From Microdochium bolleyi (taxonomy: Eukaryota; Ascomycota; Sordariomycetes; Xylariales; Microdochiaceae): a stretch of 64,000 bases of DNA. The notes under the pieces were generated by a model. It made no database searches, had not been told where the DNA came from, and worked only from the letters and a program-made list of their open reading frames with translations. Shown here piece by piece: positions 12,174 through 23,108 of the stretch (its first letter is position 1; every line of letters begins with the position of its first letter). Made by a program: the position numbers and the translations under genes. Location of the stretch: the NCBI GenBank assembly GCA_001566295.1, contig KQ964247.1:2046001-2110000 (forward strand). Reading direction: 5' to 3'.

Positions 12174-13133
12174 ATGAAGCCTCCCCGCAACGCAATCCTC
12201 CTCTCGGAGGTGCAGTCCCTGACCCTGCGCGGCGACGGCGCGCTCACCAAGCACCGCCGCGTCCCCGCGGCGCCTCAGCTCAAATGCATCTCCTCGCCCG
12301 CGCTGTGCCGCCTGCACGCCATCGAGGCGATGCGCTGCACGAACCAGGGCGCCGGGTACGACAGCGAGGACATCCAGTGGTCCTGCAGTGCCAGCCTGCC
12401 CGCCGAGCTCAAGCTGGGCTCCACGGACGTCATCTGCGAAGGCTACGCGAGCTCAGAGGACCCGTATGTGCTCAAGGGCAGCTGCGGCGTCGAGTACCGG
12501 CTCGCGCTGACGAAGGAGGGCGAGGCGCGGTACCCGGATCTCGGGAACGGGGGCGGCTGGGGTGGAGGGGGCAGCGGCGGGGGCAGAGATCCCAGCGCGT
12601 GGCTGTTTGGCGTCATCTTCGTCGCGGTGGCGGCGTGGATCTTGTACTCTGCCTGCACAGCGCCGCGGCGCAATGCGGCCCATCGCGCGGCCGGCGGCCG
12701 TCATCCTCGCGGTGGTGGCGGCGGCGGCGGAGGAGGAGGCGGTGGTTGGGGTGGTGGTGGTAACGACGGCTGGGACGACCCGCCTCCCCCGTATCCCGGC
12801 ACCGGCTTCGGCAACAAGCCCTCGTCATCCTCCCGCGGCGGCGCCGCGCAGCAACAGGGCTGGCGCCCCGGGTTCTGGAGCGGCATACTCGGCGGCGCCG
12901 CGGCGGGGTACGCGGCAGGTAACAGAGGCGGCAGGAATAACAACAACAACAATAACAACACGGGTTTCTTCGGGGGAGGGCGCAACTACGGCACCAACGA
13001 CGGCGGCTGGGGCGGATCGACAGGCGGTGGTTCGTGGGGGTCGTCGTCGCGCTCGAGCTCGGGATCCTCGTCCGGCGCGGCGTCCGGGCCGAGGCACTCG
13101 AGCACCGGGTTCGGCGGGACGAGCAGGAGGTAG
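12174..13133 (+). CDS. SARAF: SARAF-like ER membrane protein (regulator of store-operated calcium entry family)
   Basis: Single-exon frame, 319 aa from the ATG at 12174; the longer upstream frame begins only at GTG. The N-terminal ~140 residues carry family-type segments: SEVQSLTLR, VPAAPQLKC, MRCTNQG, EDIQWSCSASLP and SSEDPYVLKGSCGVEYRL. They include several cysteines that would be luminal. One membrane segment lies at about residues 142-161. After it comes a cytosolic tail that is extremely Gly-rich (a poly-Gly run near 177-200), Asn-rich near 257-265 and Ser/Gly-rich at the end, with a PPPPYP motif. In animals SARAF turns off STIM/Orai calcium entry; fungi lack a clear STIM/Orai pair, so the fungal role is open. 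No signal peptide is seen in this model. Either the start is wrong or the membrane segment serves as a signal-anchor. Confidence 0.85.
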   Translation: MKPPRNAILLSEVQSLTLRGDGALTKHRRVPAAPQLKCISSPALCRLHAIEAMRCTNQGAGYDSEDIQWSCSASLPAELKLGSTDVICEGYASSEDPYVLKGSCGVEYRLALTKEGEARYPDLGNGGGWGGGGSGGGRDPSAWLFGVIFVAVAAWILYSACTAPRRNAAHRAAGGRHPRGGGGGGGGGGGGWGGGGNDGWDDPPPPYPGTGFGNKPSSSSRGGAAQQQGWRPGFWSGILGGAAAGYAAGNRGGRNNNNNNNNTGFFGGGRNYGTNDGGWGGSTGGGSWGSSSRSSSGSSSGAASGPRHSSTGFGGTSRR

Positions 13134-13692
13134 GCAGTCTTCAAATGGCTTGCGAGGGGTTTGACACTGAAGCCAGATATCACCAGAGTGAGCTGAGCGG
13201 GAGACTGTGCCGGATCGCCTCTCCTCATGTCAAAATGAACAAAATTGTACCTTGGTATTTACTGTGACGAGAGTAAGGTATTTCTATTGCTAGGCCCGGG
13301 GGGTTGAGCAGAGTATACTCAAGCACCGCTACGAGATCGTCTAGGTGCTTGATCAGCACGTGCCAATGGCTTGATGGGCTTCTACCCATTGTAAAGTGAA
13401 CACGGGGCGAAAGACAAAAGGTGTGGTCCAAAGTAACATCGCCCCTTGCGAGCGAAATGCTCAAGGCGCAAGTTCAAAGACCTGGCCCTTATGCATATAT
13501 TCAACGGAGACTGCGCTTCGAAGCGCGTCGACTAGTTCGGGACGCTTCCCAATTGTTTGGGGCTCGCCGACCCTCAATGCAGGTTATTATGTACATGGAA
13601 CGCTCTCTTCTTACATGACCGGGACTCCTGGTAGTGGTACAAAACGCGGCCCTTTGTTGCAAAGGAACCCTTCTGCTTGTACTCATCAACCT
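13134..13692. other. Convergent 3' spacer
   Basis: A 559-base gap between the stops of SARAF (plus) and BRE1 (minus). It should contain both 3' UTRs. No coding signal is seen. Confidence 0.5.
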
Positions 13693-16378
13693 CTATAAAT
13701 GTACACTCATGGCGTCGCTCTTGTCAAAGGCCCGACTACAGGCAGGACACTTGCGCATGCGGTTGGCGATACGGTCGTCGACACACGGCTTGCAAAAAAT
13801 ATGGCCGCAAGTCCGCAGCACAGTATCCTTGAATCTATTGCGACAAATGGAACATGTGGCGAGGTTCTGGTGATTCAGGTTAGCAGACATTCCAGATGTG
13901 CAGGTCTCAGGGAAGCACGTACTCGAAGCATTTCCTCTTCCTCTGAGGAATTGCTCAGGCTCTTGGCCTTCCACTTGTCCCGCTCATTACCTGCCGTCTC
14001 GAGCCGCACTTTGAGCTTCTCTACTTCCGCTTCGAGGGCGATGGTTCGTTCTCGAGCCAGGGCTGTTGTTGAGTCTTTAGACTTGGCAAGACTGCTAAGC
14101 TCTCCGAGCTGCTGCTTCACAGCCTCGTATCGCTTAAGCGCGTCCGCGCTGGACTCATCCGCCTTCCTTTGTCCAGTCGATAGCTTGCTGTTGGTCTGCT
14201 TCATATCGGCCAGTTGCTTGTCAAGGTTGGTGACCAGCGTTCTGTTCTGAACCTCGACCTCCTTCAGCTGGGTTATGATCTCGGAGCTCTTGCTGTTCTG
14301 TATCCGCAGCTTCTTGATGAGGTCCTCCTTCTGGTCGGCATCCTTGCGAGCACCGAAATATTTCTGGTCCGCCTTGCTCTTCTCTGCAATTGCGACAGCC
14401 ACTCGTTCCTCCTGAGCAGTAATGTCTGCCACCTTCTTGTGTGCGGCAGCCTGGAATTTCTTGACCGCTGCTGTCAGGGAGGGCAGTTCCGTCTCTATTG
14501 ATTCGTAGTCCTTCGCGAGCTTGTTGTACTTCACTCTGAGTTCCTCTAGAGAGAGAGCGTCGATGTCCGATTGCTCGGTCATCTCGACATCCTCGCTCGA
14601 CTGCAAGCGGCTGACTTCGGCTTCCAGGGCTTTGATGCGATCCTCTTTGGCGCTGACCAAGTCCTCCATATGTGCCGCAGCGTTCCTTTCTTGAGCTTTG
14701 GCCGCCTTCAGTTGTGAAAGCTCAGCCATCGCCTCGTCTCGGGCGGCACGTACCCGCGCCAGCGTTGTGTCTTCTTGCTGAAGTTGCTCCTCAAGCTCGG
14801 CAATGAGGCGTTGTGCTTCGCTCTCGACTTGCTTGCGGCTGAGCTCGCGCTCCTTGTTGAGAGTATCGTTCTTCGCCACCAACAGCTTGTTGCTTGTTTC
14901 TAGGTGGTTGACTTGCTTGATGAGATCTTCATGCTGGACCTTGAACAGCTTAAAGACATCTGTCCTGGCATAGTCCTCGTCGGTCAGGCCCGTGAGCCGC
15001 GCTTGCGCCGCGGTCAGCTCCTCCTGAAGTGCCTTGTTCCGCGCCAAGGCAGTCTCTAACTGCTCCTTTTGTTTAGCGGTGACCGCGTTGGCTTCTTGCA
15101 GGGCACTTTGCAACACCTGGTGGTTCCCGTTGTCCTCTACCACTTCCGTACCGTTCTCCTGCTCCGACGTTGGTGGCTTCCCCGTGGACTGGGCAATAGC
15201 TCGCGCCTCGAGCTTCTGCACTTCTTTGCTTTTTGACCGGTCCAGTTTGCGCTCTGCTTTCATGTACCTTAAAGTAGCCGTGTTTAACTGGTCTGAAAGG
15301 GACTCCTTGTCGGCGTTCAGACTGTCAAGCTTGACTAGCAGGCCTTTCTGCTTTGCCAGTAACTTGGTGACCTGCTTCTCCAATGACGCGACATCACCTG
15401 TGACAGGACCTCGAGATGCTACCAGTCGGGACAGGATTTGGTCGACCTTTTGTTTTATTTCGGAGCCGCGATCTTGCAGGTGTGCCTGGAAATCCTCAAC
15501 TTCTCGAAATTGAGTGCTTGTCGAGAACTCCAATTCTGGGGGAAATGTCAGTTCGCGTGTTTGGCATGATGATTGTGAGGGTGGCGCAAGCCGTTCACGG
15601 GAAATGCACGAACCGTCATCGTCAGGTTGTATTGCAACACCTTGCGCAACCAGACCAATCTCATCAATTAGCTGTGCAGACGTTAGACTATACTCTGTGG
15701 CTGTGAGGTATGTGACGAAGCTCACCTGTAGCCACCAAGCATCGACGATGCGCAAATGGTCGTCATGGTGAGCGGCCTTCTTGGCTATTTCGGCAAGCCT
15801 GGTTTCTAGTGTTGCCTTGTCGCGTTTGTACTCGAGCATCTGCCGATAAATCGCATCCTTCTGGTAATCCTGTGTCCGTAGAAACTTGTGAGCCAACCCG
15901 CACAGCGCCAAAGTATCATGGTGTGTGCAATGTCGTGGAGAGGTGTGCGCCATGGTTCTCCACAGACAAGACAATCTTGAGGGGCTGGCAGCGATGTCGA
16001 GATAATGAGTCTTGGGCCGGGGCAGGTGCTGCTCGGAACGGCACGTGCAGGGCGATGTATGGCAGGGCACTCAAAAATCGATTGCGAGGCCAGGACGCTT
16101 CCGAGCGATGCGATATCTGAGCAGACCGCCACGAAGCGTGGAGATGATGGTGCAAGGGTTGGAAGAGAGGCTTAGGGGCAGGTAGGATTATGAGGGCGGC
16201 GACTTACCTCGACCCATGTCTCATCTTTGTTGTCCTCGTCCTTGACCTTGGTGCCGTTGACCTGCTGGCGCTTGCTGGGTGGCGCGACGTCGTCAGGTGC
16301 GCCGAGCGGTCGCTTCCTTTCTTCCATCTTGATGACGGGAGAAAGGGATGCAGTCGTGGGTGACGTGGAGAGCGGCAT
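13693..16378 (-). CDS. BRE1: E3 ubiquitin ligase BRE1 (histone H2B monoubiquitylation)
   Basis: Four exons: 16378-16208, 15869-15726, 15671-13923 and 13866-13693, giving about 745 aa. The introns are 338, 54 and 56 nt, and all join in phase 0. The start is supported by the fungal BRE1 N-terminus with [10 protein letters not shown] and [10 protein letters not shown]. The second exon has [13 protein letters not shown] and [15 protein letters not shown], which joins to LIDEIGLV. The body is almost entirely coiled coil, as expected for the Rad6-binding and dimerising regions. The last exon is a C3HC4 RING: CSIC, then CGHIFCKPC, then CPAC, at about residues 692-735. The joint EEEEMLR|NLATC matches the family. 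BRE1 with Rad6 ubiquitylates H2B on chromatin and so promotes H3K4 and H3K79 methylation. The 54-nt second intron has no stop and keeps frame, so retention would insert 18 residues. Confidence 0.95.
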
Positions 16379-17533
16379 GAGAAATCAGGGGCCGGCGCGG
16401 CGCACGGAGTGTCGATGGCAGTGGCAATGGCAATGGCGATGGTCGTCAAGGTAAGGTCGCAAGTGTCGGTGCCGATGTACACAGAATCCAGGACTGAGTG
16501 CGTTCAGATAGCGTGGCGGCGTGGTTAGGGAAGATGAGGAGAGGAGGGAGCGTGAGCGCAGATGATACTGGCGAGGAGGAGGGCAGAGGATGCGCGCGTC
16601 GCCCAAGGCCGGTGGTGCAGGAAGGTTGGACGAGATCGGTTGCTTTTTACGCCTCTGGCTGTCGAGGAGCGTGGCGGGAGGGCGCGGCGTGGACAGGCAG
16701 GCTGGACCGCGAGACAGCGCTGCGAACTGGCGAGGAGGGAGAAGGAGAGGGCGGGTGTGGGCAAAGAAAAGTTGAATCGTCGAAGTCCCGTCAGAGTACG
16801 GCCGGTCGCTGCGCACGCTGCCAGGCTAACCCAGGCCTGGCCTGCCTCCTGGTGGCAGTCACGACTGGCAATCCGCCAGGGCTGCCTCTGCTCAATGGCC
16901 CGGTCCTCGCAAGGGCGACTCCACACAGGCCGGCCAAGGCAAGCGAGCGCGTTCCGACATTGACAGCTGGCGGATGGACTCCGCCTCCCGAATCCGCCAG
17001 CTGGCAGCACTGCCGCGACATATCGACTCCACCAAGCAGCATGCTCCGATGACCTCGGGATGCGAGAACCAAACTATCGCGTTCTACAATCCCCCTTCTA
17101 GCTCTATCCCCGATGCTTCTGTGTGCGTAGCCACCACTGTCGGGACTGGAGGATGGCTATGGCCAACTCTCTCGAGACAACCTCACGCGACACAACAACC
17201 CGTGGTTCGGGAGCCTCGATGCATGAGGATGCATGAGGTGGGGCCGGATCCACTGAGTGACTCAGCAGCTCCATATTAATAGTTTAGTCACGGCAGATGG
17301 CTGGATCTTCCCCCCCGCACCAGGCTTCATCCTCACACCATCGACAATCATCGTCCACCCACCAGCCATCCGGACTTGCCCAGTAACGACAAAGCGCCTA
17401 GCCCGTTGTGCACGCATACCTCTGACTCGGACCGACCATGTACTCCCAACAACATTGACCAAAGACCTACGGCAATCATCTTAGACTGCGCGCCTGCCAG
17501 TGTACGGCGTGCTGCCGTCACTAATAAGCCACG
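16379..17533. promoter_or_regulatory. Divergent promoter region of BRE1 and BDP1
   Basis: The 1155-base spacer lies between the two ATGs, and the genes are transcribed away from each other. The frames inside it are short and unrecognised. The first part is pyrimidine/purine-biased, in keeping with fungal 5' leaders. I cannot place individual elements with confidence. Confidence 0.45.
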
Positions 17534-19420
17534 ATGAGTTCCATGCTCAAGAAGACCGGCGGCCTCGCCTTCAAACCCAAAGCCCTTGGCCGCCGTGGAG
17601 GTCCTGCCTCTACCCCGTCATCATCGCAGGCTCCCACCGCTGCGACATCCTCCTCCAACGCCACGAGAGCGCCAACCACAGAACCGCTCCAGCCAACTGT
17701 CGACCCGCCTTCTCTGACGCCACCTGCCACGAATCCTTCAGGCCAAGACGTTGCGCCGGCTGTCAACGTCGAACAGACGGCCACTGGCCTTGCGGGCACA
17801 AAGCCTGTTGATGGTCTCCCTCCAACCCCCGAGCCGACTCAGGCCTCTGCAACGCCCTCAAATCCAAAATCGACGAGTAGACGTCAATCTCAAGTGGCAG
17901 CCTCCACTTCGGAGCCCAACACAGCTTCGGATGCGGAGGTACAAAATCAGGTCTCAGAAGCTGTTGCGACTTCCACTGCGGAGCGGAGACCATACCCTGG
18001 TGAAAGCCGCGCGGGGGCAAGCACGAGTCGAGTTAGACCCGACATACCCACGGCTTCTGATGCGCCTGAAGCCGCAGCTTCGTCTCAGTCTTCGGAAGCG
18101 CCCGCAGTCACGGCTGTGACAGCATCTCAAGATCCTGCAGCACCCGTGGCACAATCAAAGAAGAAGAGGTCATACACCAGACGGAAACCTCAGGCGACAG
18201 CAGTAGACGGCGCAGAGACCTCAACAGCGGTTGACGGAACGGCGGCGATACGCAAACGCGCACGAAGTCAGGGGCGCAAGCGCACCGCAAGGACTGCGGG
18301 CGAATCGGGTCCTGATGCCCCTGCTGGCATAGACGACGAGACGAGTGCTACTCCGAAGCCTTCAAAACGTCGCAGGCGCTCTTTAACGCCTGAGGATGCC
18401 GTCAACATCAAAGTCGATCACACTGCGGTCAAAATGAGCGAGCTTACCAGAGATCTGGGCATTGGCGTGCCTTTCAAACATGCCGACGCAATTGCTGAAC
18501 GAGCACGGGAAGCACGTAACCAGGCGAGGCTGAGGAAGTTGGAGAAGGACAAGATACGGAAAGGTCTTCTGCCAGACCCCGGAGATGACATTCACGGATC
18601 ACACAAGCGCGATGCTGAGCATGGGGCTACTAAAAGCAGACTCGGTTCCAGTGCGCCTGATGGTGGCAATGGCCAAGCAGAAACAGCCGGTCCAGGTTAC
18701 ATTGTTGTTGATGGTCAAATCATCATCAACCAGCAGTCGCTGATGATTGACAACCACGCCTCCGCGGAGGACATGTCGATGATGAGGACCGTGGTGGAGG
18801 ACGACTTCACCCATCTGACGACCTCGGCGAGCTTTATGCGTGCGTCGCGCGTTATGGGCGCCAACTCGTGGACCGAGGATGAGACGGAGAAGTTCTACAA
18901 CTACCTGCGAATGTTCGGCACCGACTTCGAGACCATCAGCCACATGTTCCCCGGTAAGAATAGGCGGATGGTAAAGCTGAAATTCAATCGCGAGGAGCGC
19001 CAGCGACCTAATCGGATCAACGCCGCCGTGATGGCGCGCGACGGGCGGGATGTCAGCATCGACCTGGATCACTACAAGGAGAAGCGCTCGAACTGGCAGG
19101 AGGCCGATGAGATCAAGAAAGAGCACGATGCTCTGGTTGCAGAGCACAACGTCGAGGTGCAACGCCTCAAGGCGGAACGGAGGGCGCAGGGTCTCGTGGA
19201 CGATGATGATGATGATGGCAACAACGACTTGAAAAATACTAGCAAGGAAAACGGCATTGTAGACGGCGATGCGGATGCTGTTGACAAGACCGCCGATGGC
19301 GGCGACACTGGCAGTCCTGCCGAGGCAGATGCTGCCGACGAACAGGACGGAGACTTGCCGGATTTGGCACGTGCAGACAACATCGAGCATACGTCAGCAG
19401 CAATTGCAGCAGTTGGCTGA
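17534..19420 (+). CDS. BDP1: TFIIIB subunit B'' (BDP1)
   Basis: Single exon, ATG at 17534, 628 aa. The first ~270 residues are low-complexity Ala/Pro/Ser/Thr. A basic patch (KPSKRRRRS) follows near residue 276. A SANT/Myb-like domain lies at about residues 440-490, with SWTEDETEKFYNYLRMFG, FETISHMFPGKNRRMVKLK and FNREERQRP. This extended SANT is the hallmark of BDP1. It is preceded by DDFTHLTTSASFMRASR, also typical. The C-terminal part is acidic, with a run of Asp near residue 555. BDP1 joins TBP and BRF1 to form TFIIIB, which recruits RNA polymerase III to tRNA, 5S and U6 genes. It is divergent from BRE1 and convergent with RAD23. Confidence 0.93.
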   Translation: MSSMLKKTGGLAFKPKALGRRGGPASTPSSSQAPTAATSSSNATRAPTTEPLQPTVDPPSLTPPATNPSGQDVAPAVNVEQTATGLAGTKPVDGLPPTPEPTQASATPSNPKSTSRRQSQVAASTSEPNTASDAEVQNQVSEAVATSTAERRPYPGESRAGASTSRVRPDIPTASDAPEAAASSQSSEAPAVTAVTASQDPAAPVAQSKKKRSYTRRKPQATAVDGAETSTAVDGTAAIRKRARSQGRKRTARTAGESGPDAPAGIDDETSATPKPSKRRRRSLTPEDAVNIKVDHTAVKMSELTRDLGIGVPFKHADAIAERAREARNQARLRKLEKDKIRKGLLPDPGDDIHGSHKRDAEHGATKSRLGSSAPDGGNGQAETAGPGYIVVDGQIIINQQSLMIDNHASAEDMSMMRTVVEDDFTHLTTSASFMRASRVMGANSWTEDETEKFYNYLRMFGTDFETISHMFPGKNRRMVKLKFNREERQRPNRINAAVMARDGRDVSIDLDHYKEKRSNWQEADEIKKEHDALVAEHNVEVQRLKAERRAQGLVDDDDDDGNNDLKNTSKENGIVDGDADAVDKTADGGDTGSPAEADAADEQDGDLPDLARADNIEHTSAAIAAVG

Positions 19421-20127
19421 GAGGCGCAGTAGAGGCATCACTTACCGGGAGAGCATGCACCCTCACGACCCAAAAGACAAGCTCAATTGCAGCCAGAGAG
19501 CTTGCAGAGCCCGCCTTTGGCGCACAGGGACATCCAGGGACGCCCAGCACGGTTCATGCGAAGCCGGAGCATGGAAAATGTACATACAATTATTTAGTCG
19601 ATTGTTGAGCAAATGATACCCCATATTCTGATTCCATTCATTGACTATAGCGTGCGTGGGCTCCTGATGTGCGGATGTTTCTAACACCAGAGCAATGCGT
19701 CATGTCTCCAGTCAAGATGTCTCTGCATATTGTCATAGTCTCCATCTTGCCGAGCATGACGCGCCACACATTTGCTGTGCAGAGAGAATGGCACGCATCA
19801 AAGGGGAGTCGAGAAGGATGAGGACAAACGATATGGTCGCTTTGTAAATGGGGGGGTTATCATTTTGCTTCCCTCGCCTTGCAGGTCGATTTGGCCTTTA
19901 AACTCGATGCTCCGTCTTCCCAAAGCACACACTTTATCTCTGCTACTTGTTTACATCCTGCCTTCATTCCCAGTGTCTAGACGTGCCATTCCAATTCTTC
20001 ACTTCAGCGAGATGCAGATAGAGAGTGTTATGCATCACCAGTGTTGAGTGGCGAGCAGTCTGTGCATGCCCACTGCAGCTGGCTGTGGACTAAATATCGA
20101 CACCATTGCCTGGTGCGCAGTACGCCA
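19421..20127. other. Convergent spacer BDP1/RAD23
   Basis: A 707-base region between two facing stops. No frame of interest is seen; it should hold the two 3' UTRs. Confidence 0.45.
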
Positions 20128-22096
20128 TTAGTTCTGCGCGGGCTCATCATCGTCAGGCTGGTCGAAAAGGAAGTTTGCGGCAAGCTCTTCGTTCTTGTCG
20201 CAGGCAAAGTAAGCCTGAATCGCGGCATCACGGTCGAAGCCAAGGCGGCATAACTGTAGATCGGTCAGAAGTTGTTCTCCTTTGGCTTCAGCTGCTCGCA
20301 ATACTTACCCGTTCAATGGCATCACGCTCCTCCTCTGTCACAGAGATAGCCTGGGCTCCCGGAGGCAGGGGCGCATCGTCATCGCCTTCCTCTCCCAGCA
20401 GGTTGAGGAACTGCTCGGGGTTTTGTGTGATGAGCTGAGCCAGATTAGGATTTCCAGCTCCGAGCTGCTGCAGGATAGGCTCCAACATCTGTGGTTGCTG
20501 CTGGACGACTTGTCGGAGCTGCTGGAACTGCGGGTTATTCCTGAGGAAGTCGAGGTTTCCGAGATCCCGAGCACCGGCCGCCCCGCCGGGTCCAGGGCTA
20601 GCCGGGTTTGCGCCTCCACGAGCTCCACCACGGCCAGCTTGGGCCGCGAGGTCGAACAAGTTCACACCACCGTCACCTTCGACATCGCCTCCCGCCAGGG
20701 CTGCTGAGGGAGCAGGTGGCGGAGGAGGTGGCGCTTGCTGGGCCGCAGCCTGTGATTGCGATTGTTGAACGCCCTCGGGGATTCCCTAGGTGAAGCAAGA
20801 AGTCAGCGCGTCCGCCCACCTCCACAAAGATTGACTTGGAACACATCAAGGCTGTCCTACCGTCAGAAGGTATTCGACAGCTCTATCAACGTTGAAGAAG
20901 GCGGCTCTCAACGCAGCATCGATCTGGGACCGCTCAAAGCCCATCGCCAACATTTCCGTGATAGCACCCTCTCTGGCGGCACCCATGGCCATCGAGCTGT
21001 CGGTCGGTGCAGGCTCGGCCTGTGTAGCGGGCGCGGGCGATGGAGTCGCAGGGACTGCGGCCGGGGCGGCGCTGGGCGCGGCCGCAGGCGCGGCAGGAGC
21101 AGCTGGTGTCGCAGTAACTGACCTGGCGGGCGTTTGGGGAACGGCGCTTGAAGAGGAAGAAGCGGCGGGGGCAGCTGGGGCAACCTTGGGCTGTTTGATA
21201 GAGGAAGCGACTGTCAGCAATGCCCCCATGCTCTCGAGAGGACTCATGACGAACCTTGTTGACCATGCAGACTACAAAGCCCTTCTCCTCAATGTTGTAC
21301 TTCTCGAGTGTGTCCTCATCTTTCAGGATCTTGCCTGTTGAATCAAGTTAGCACAGTTGTCGCCGTCTCCTTCCTGGGAGCGAATTCGCTAAGCGGACTT
21401 GTCGTACCAGAGTAGATGAGCTTCTGGGCCTTAGGGTCCCATCCTTTCTCCTCTGAGATCCGCTGCTTGATAGTCGAGACCTGAGTAAACATGATGTTAG
21501 CTTCCAGATTTCGTACTGGCGCATGTTGTCTCCTTGGTCAGCTTGCCTGCCCAAGCAAATCACACCACTGTGCCCTCGGTTCACCATCCACTCAACATTT
21601 GTGCTGTCATGGTGCAACTCCAGTGGATGCATAACCACATGGCGAGTGTGGAACCGGTACATGCCGCATAGCGAGCAAGACCTTGGCAGGTGGCGTGTAT
21701 ACAGAGCTACTGAGAGCTGCGCCTCTGACATCGAGTCGGACTGAGGATAGGGAACGTACCAGATCGGTTGGCTCGGCGTCCAGCGTGAACTTTTGCTGCT
21801 TCAGATCCTGAGCACAAGACAAGGTAGAACGACGTCAGCGAATATGTCCAAGCGGTCTGGGCAGAAGTGAAGAGAGCGTGATGAGGAAGTTGGCTGCGCT
21901 GCTCGTAAGCTCCGCATGGCACGAAAGACAGCAGCTGACGGCACAGCGAGGGCCTCGGCGCGGAGAGCGGCTTGGCTTGCGGGCTAACAGTGTGCAGCGA
22001 GGATTGCATGGCGTGGTGAGAGCGAGCGGCGCGCCTGTCCGGAAACAAAGAGGTGAGGTCCGTGAGGCGCAGGCATACCTTGAAAGTGACCTTCAT
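20128..22096 (-). CDS. RAD23: UBL-UBA proteasome shuttle / DNA repair factor RAD23
   Basis: Seven coding exons: 22096-22079, 21807-21760, 21480-21408, 21334-21255, 21190-20861, 20785-20309 and 20253-20128. They total 1152 nt, 383 aa. Each junction was placed by canonical GT and AG signals plus protein continuity. Domains: ubiquitin-like, residues 1-73 ([41 protein letters not shown]); an Ala/Pro linker; UBA1 at about 145-184 ([20 protein letters not shown]); the XPC/Rad4-binding STI1-like region at about 258-313 ([20 protein letters not shown]); and UBA2 at about 335-378 ([20 protein letters not shown]). It should carry ubiquitylated clients to the proteasome and stabilise Rad4 in nucleotide excision repair. 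The first exon codes for only six residues, and the first four introns break up the UBL, unlike the rest of the gene. Confidence 0.95.
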
Positions 22097-23108
22097 GATG
22101 GGCGAGCAGTCGCGCGTTTCAGACTATTCTGGTCGTATTGCGGCAGTGTCTAAGGGCGCGGGAGATCAGTCGTTGTTGTGGTGGTGAACGTCTTCGTGGG
22201 TGTTGTTGTTGTTGTCGCCTCGGAGGAGAGCTTGTGAAGAGAGTGGCGGGGTAGGTAGGTGCGCGAGGCGCTTTTGCGGTGGTAGTGATGACGGGGCGTG
22301 CGGGCAAGGCAGCTGAGCTGGCGGGAGCTTACAGAGGTCTGGCGAGATGCGTGGTTGCGAGATGAGCTGAGCTGCAGATGCGAAAGAAGAGAATCGCAGG
22401 ACAGGAGCCGATGGAGTTTTCGACAAGATGCCCGTTCTTCAGCTTTTGCGTGGACAGCAGTCTCGTCTCCAAGCGGGGAAACGGGTGCTTGCTGCCTTCC
22501 TGCCTGCCCAGGTGTGCGGTTGGGGCCTGCCCAGTCTGGCTCCCGATGCAGGCAGGCAACAAAGGCAATGATGCGTTCCTGCTTGCGGCCGCGCCTGCAC
22601 ACGCTCGCAGCCGTTGGGTTGGGCCCACACAGGTGGGTCTTCAGCTTCATGAGCACCAATACGGATATGTCCCAATTTGTGCTCGTTTCCTCATTTCGAC
22701 GATCTTCCGCTCATTCGATGTACTTTGATCAGGGGTCATGTTGTCGAAAGTGTGGGAGCATCGGCAGTTCAGTTTTCACCCGTGGTAAGCATTGGAACGT
22801 TTAGAGTATAGTTACAGCTCTCTTTTACAGCTACTGAACGATCTAGAACGTCTGGATTAGAAGACCACAAAATGAGGCCATCATGCCAGAGAATATCGAA
22901 TACAAGATGGTATATCCCAGCCCAATGTCCCAACCTTTTTCAGACAATACATCTCATGCGTGTCAACTGTAGCCTTCAAGATGGCCCCCAAAACGCTCGT
23001 GCAAGTTGCTCGCCGGCCAGGGTCGGGCATCCTTGATTGGAAAGAACAAACCTCTAGAACACCGCCCACGCTTTTTAGTCATTATCATTATTAATCCAGA
23101 TCGCGCCC
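22097..23108. other. Upstream region of RAD23
   Basis: A 1012-base region between the RAD23 start and the stop of the next minus-strand gene. It includes GTT-type short repeats near 22190-22215. No recognisable coding sequence. It should contain the RAD23 promoter and leader and the 3' UTR of the membrane-protein gene. Confidence 0.45.

Noticed and set aside
18599..19390. 263-codon minus frame antisense to BDP1
   Set aside because: It covers the SANT domain region of BDP1 and has no independent similarity.
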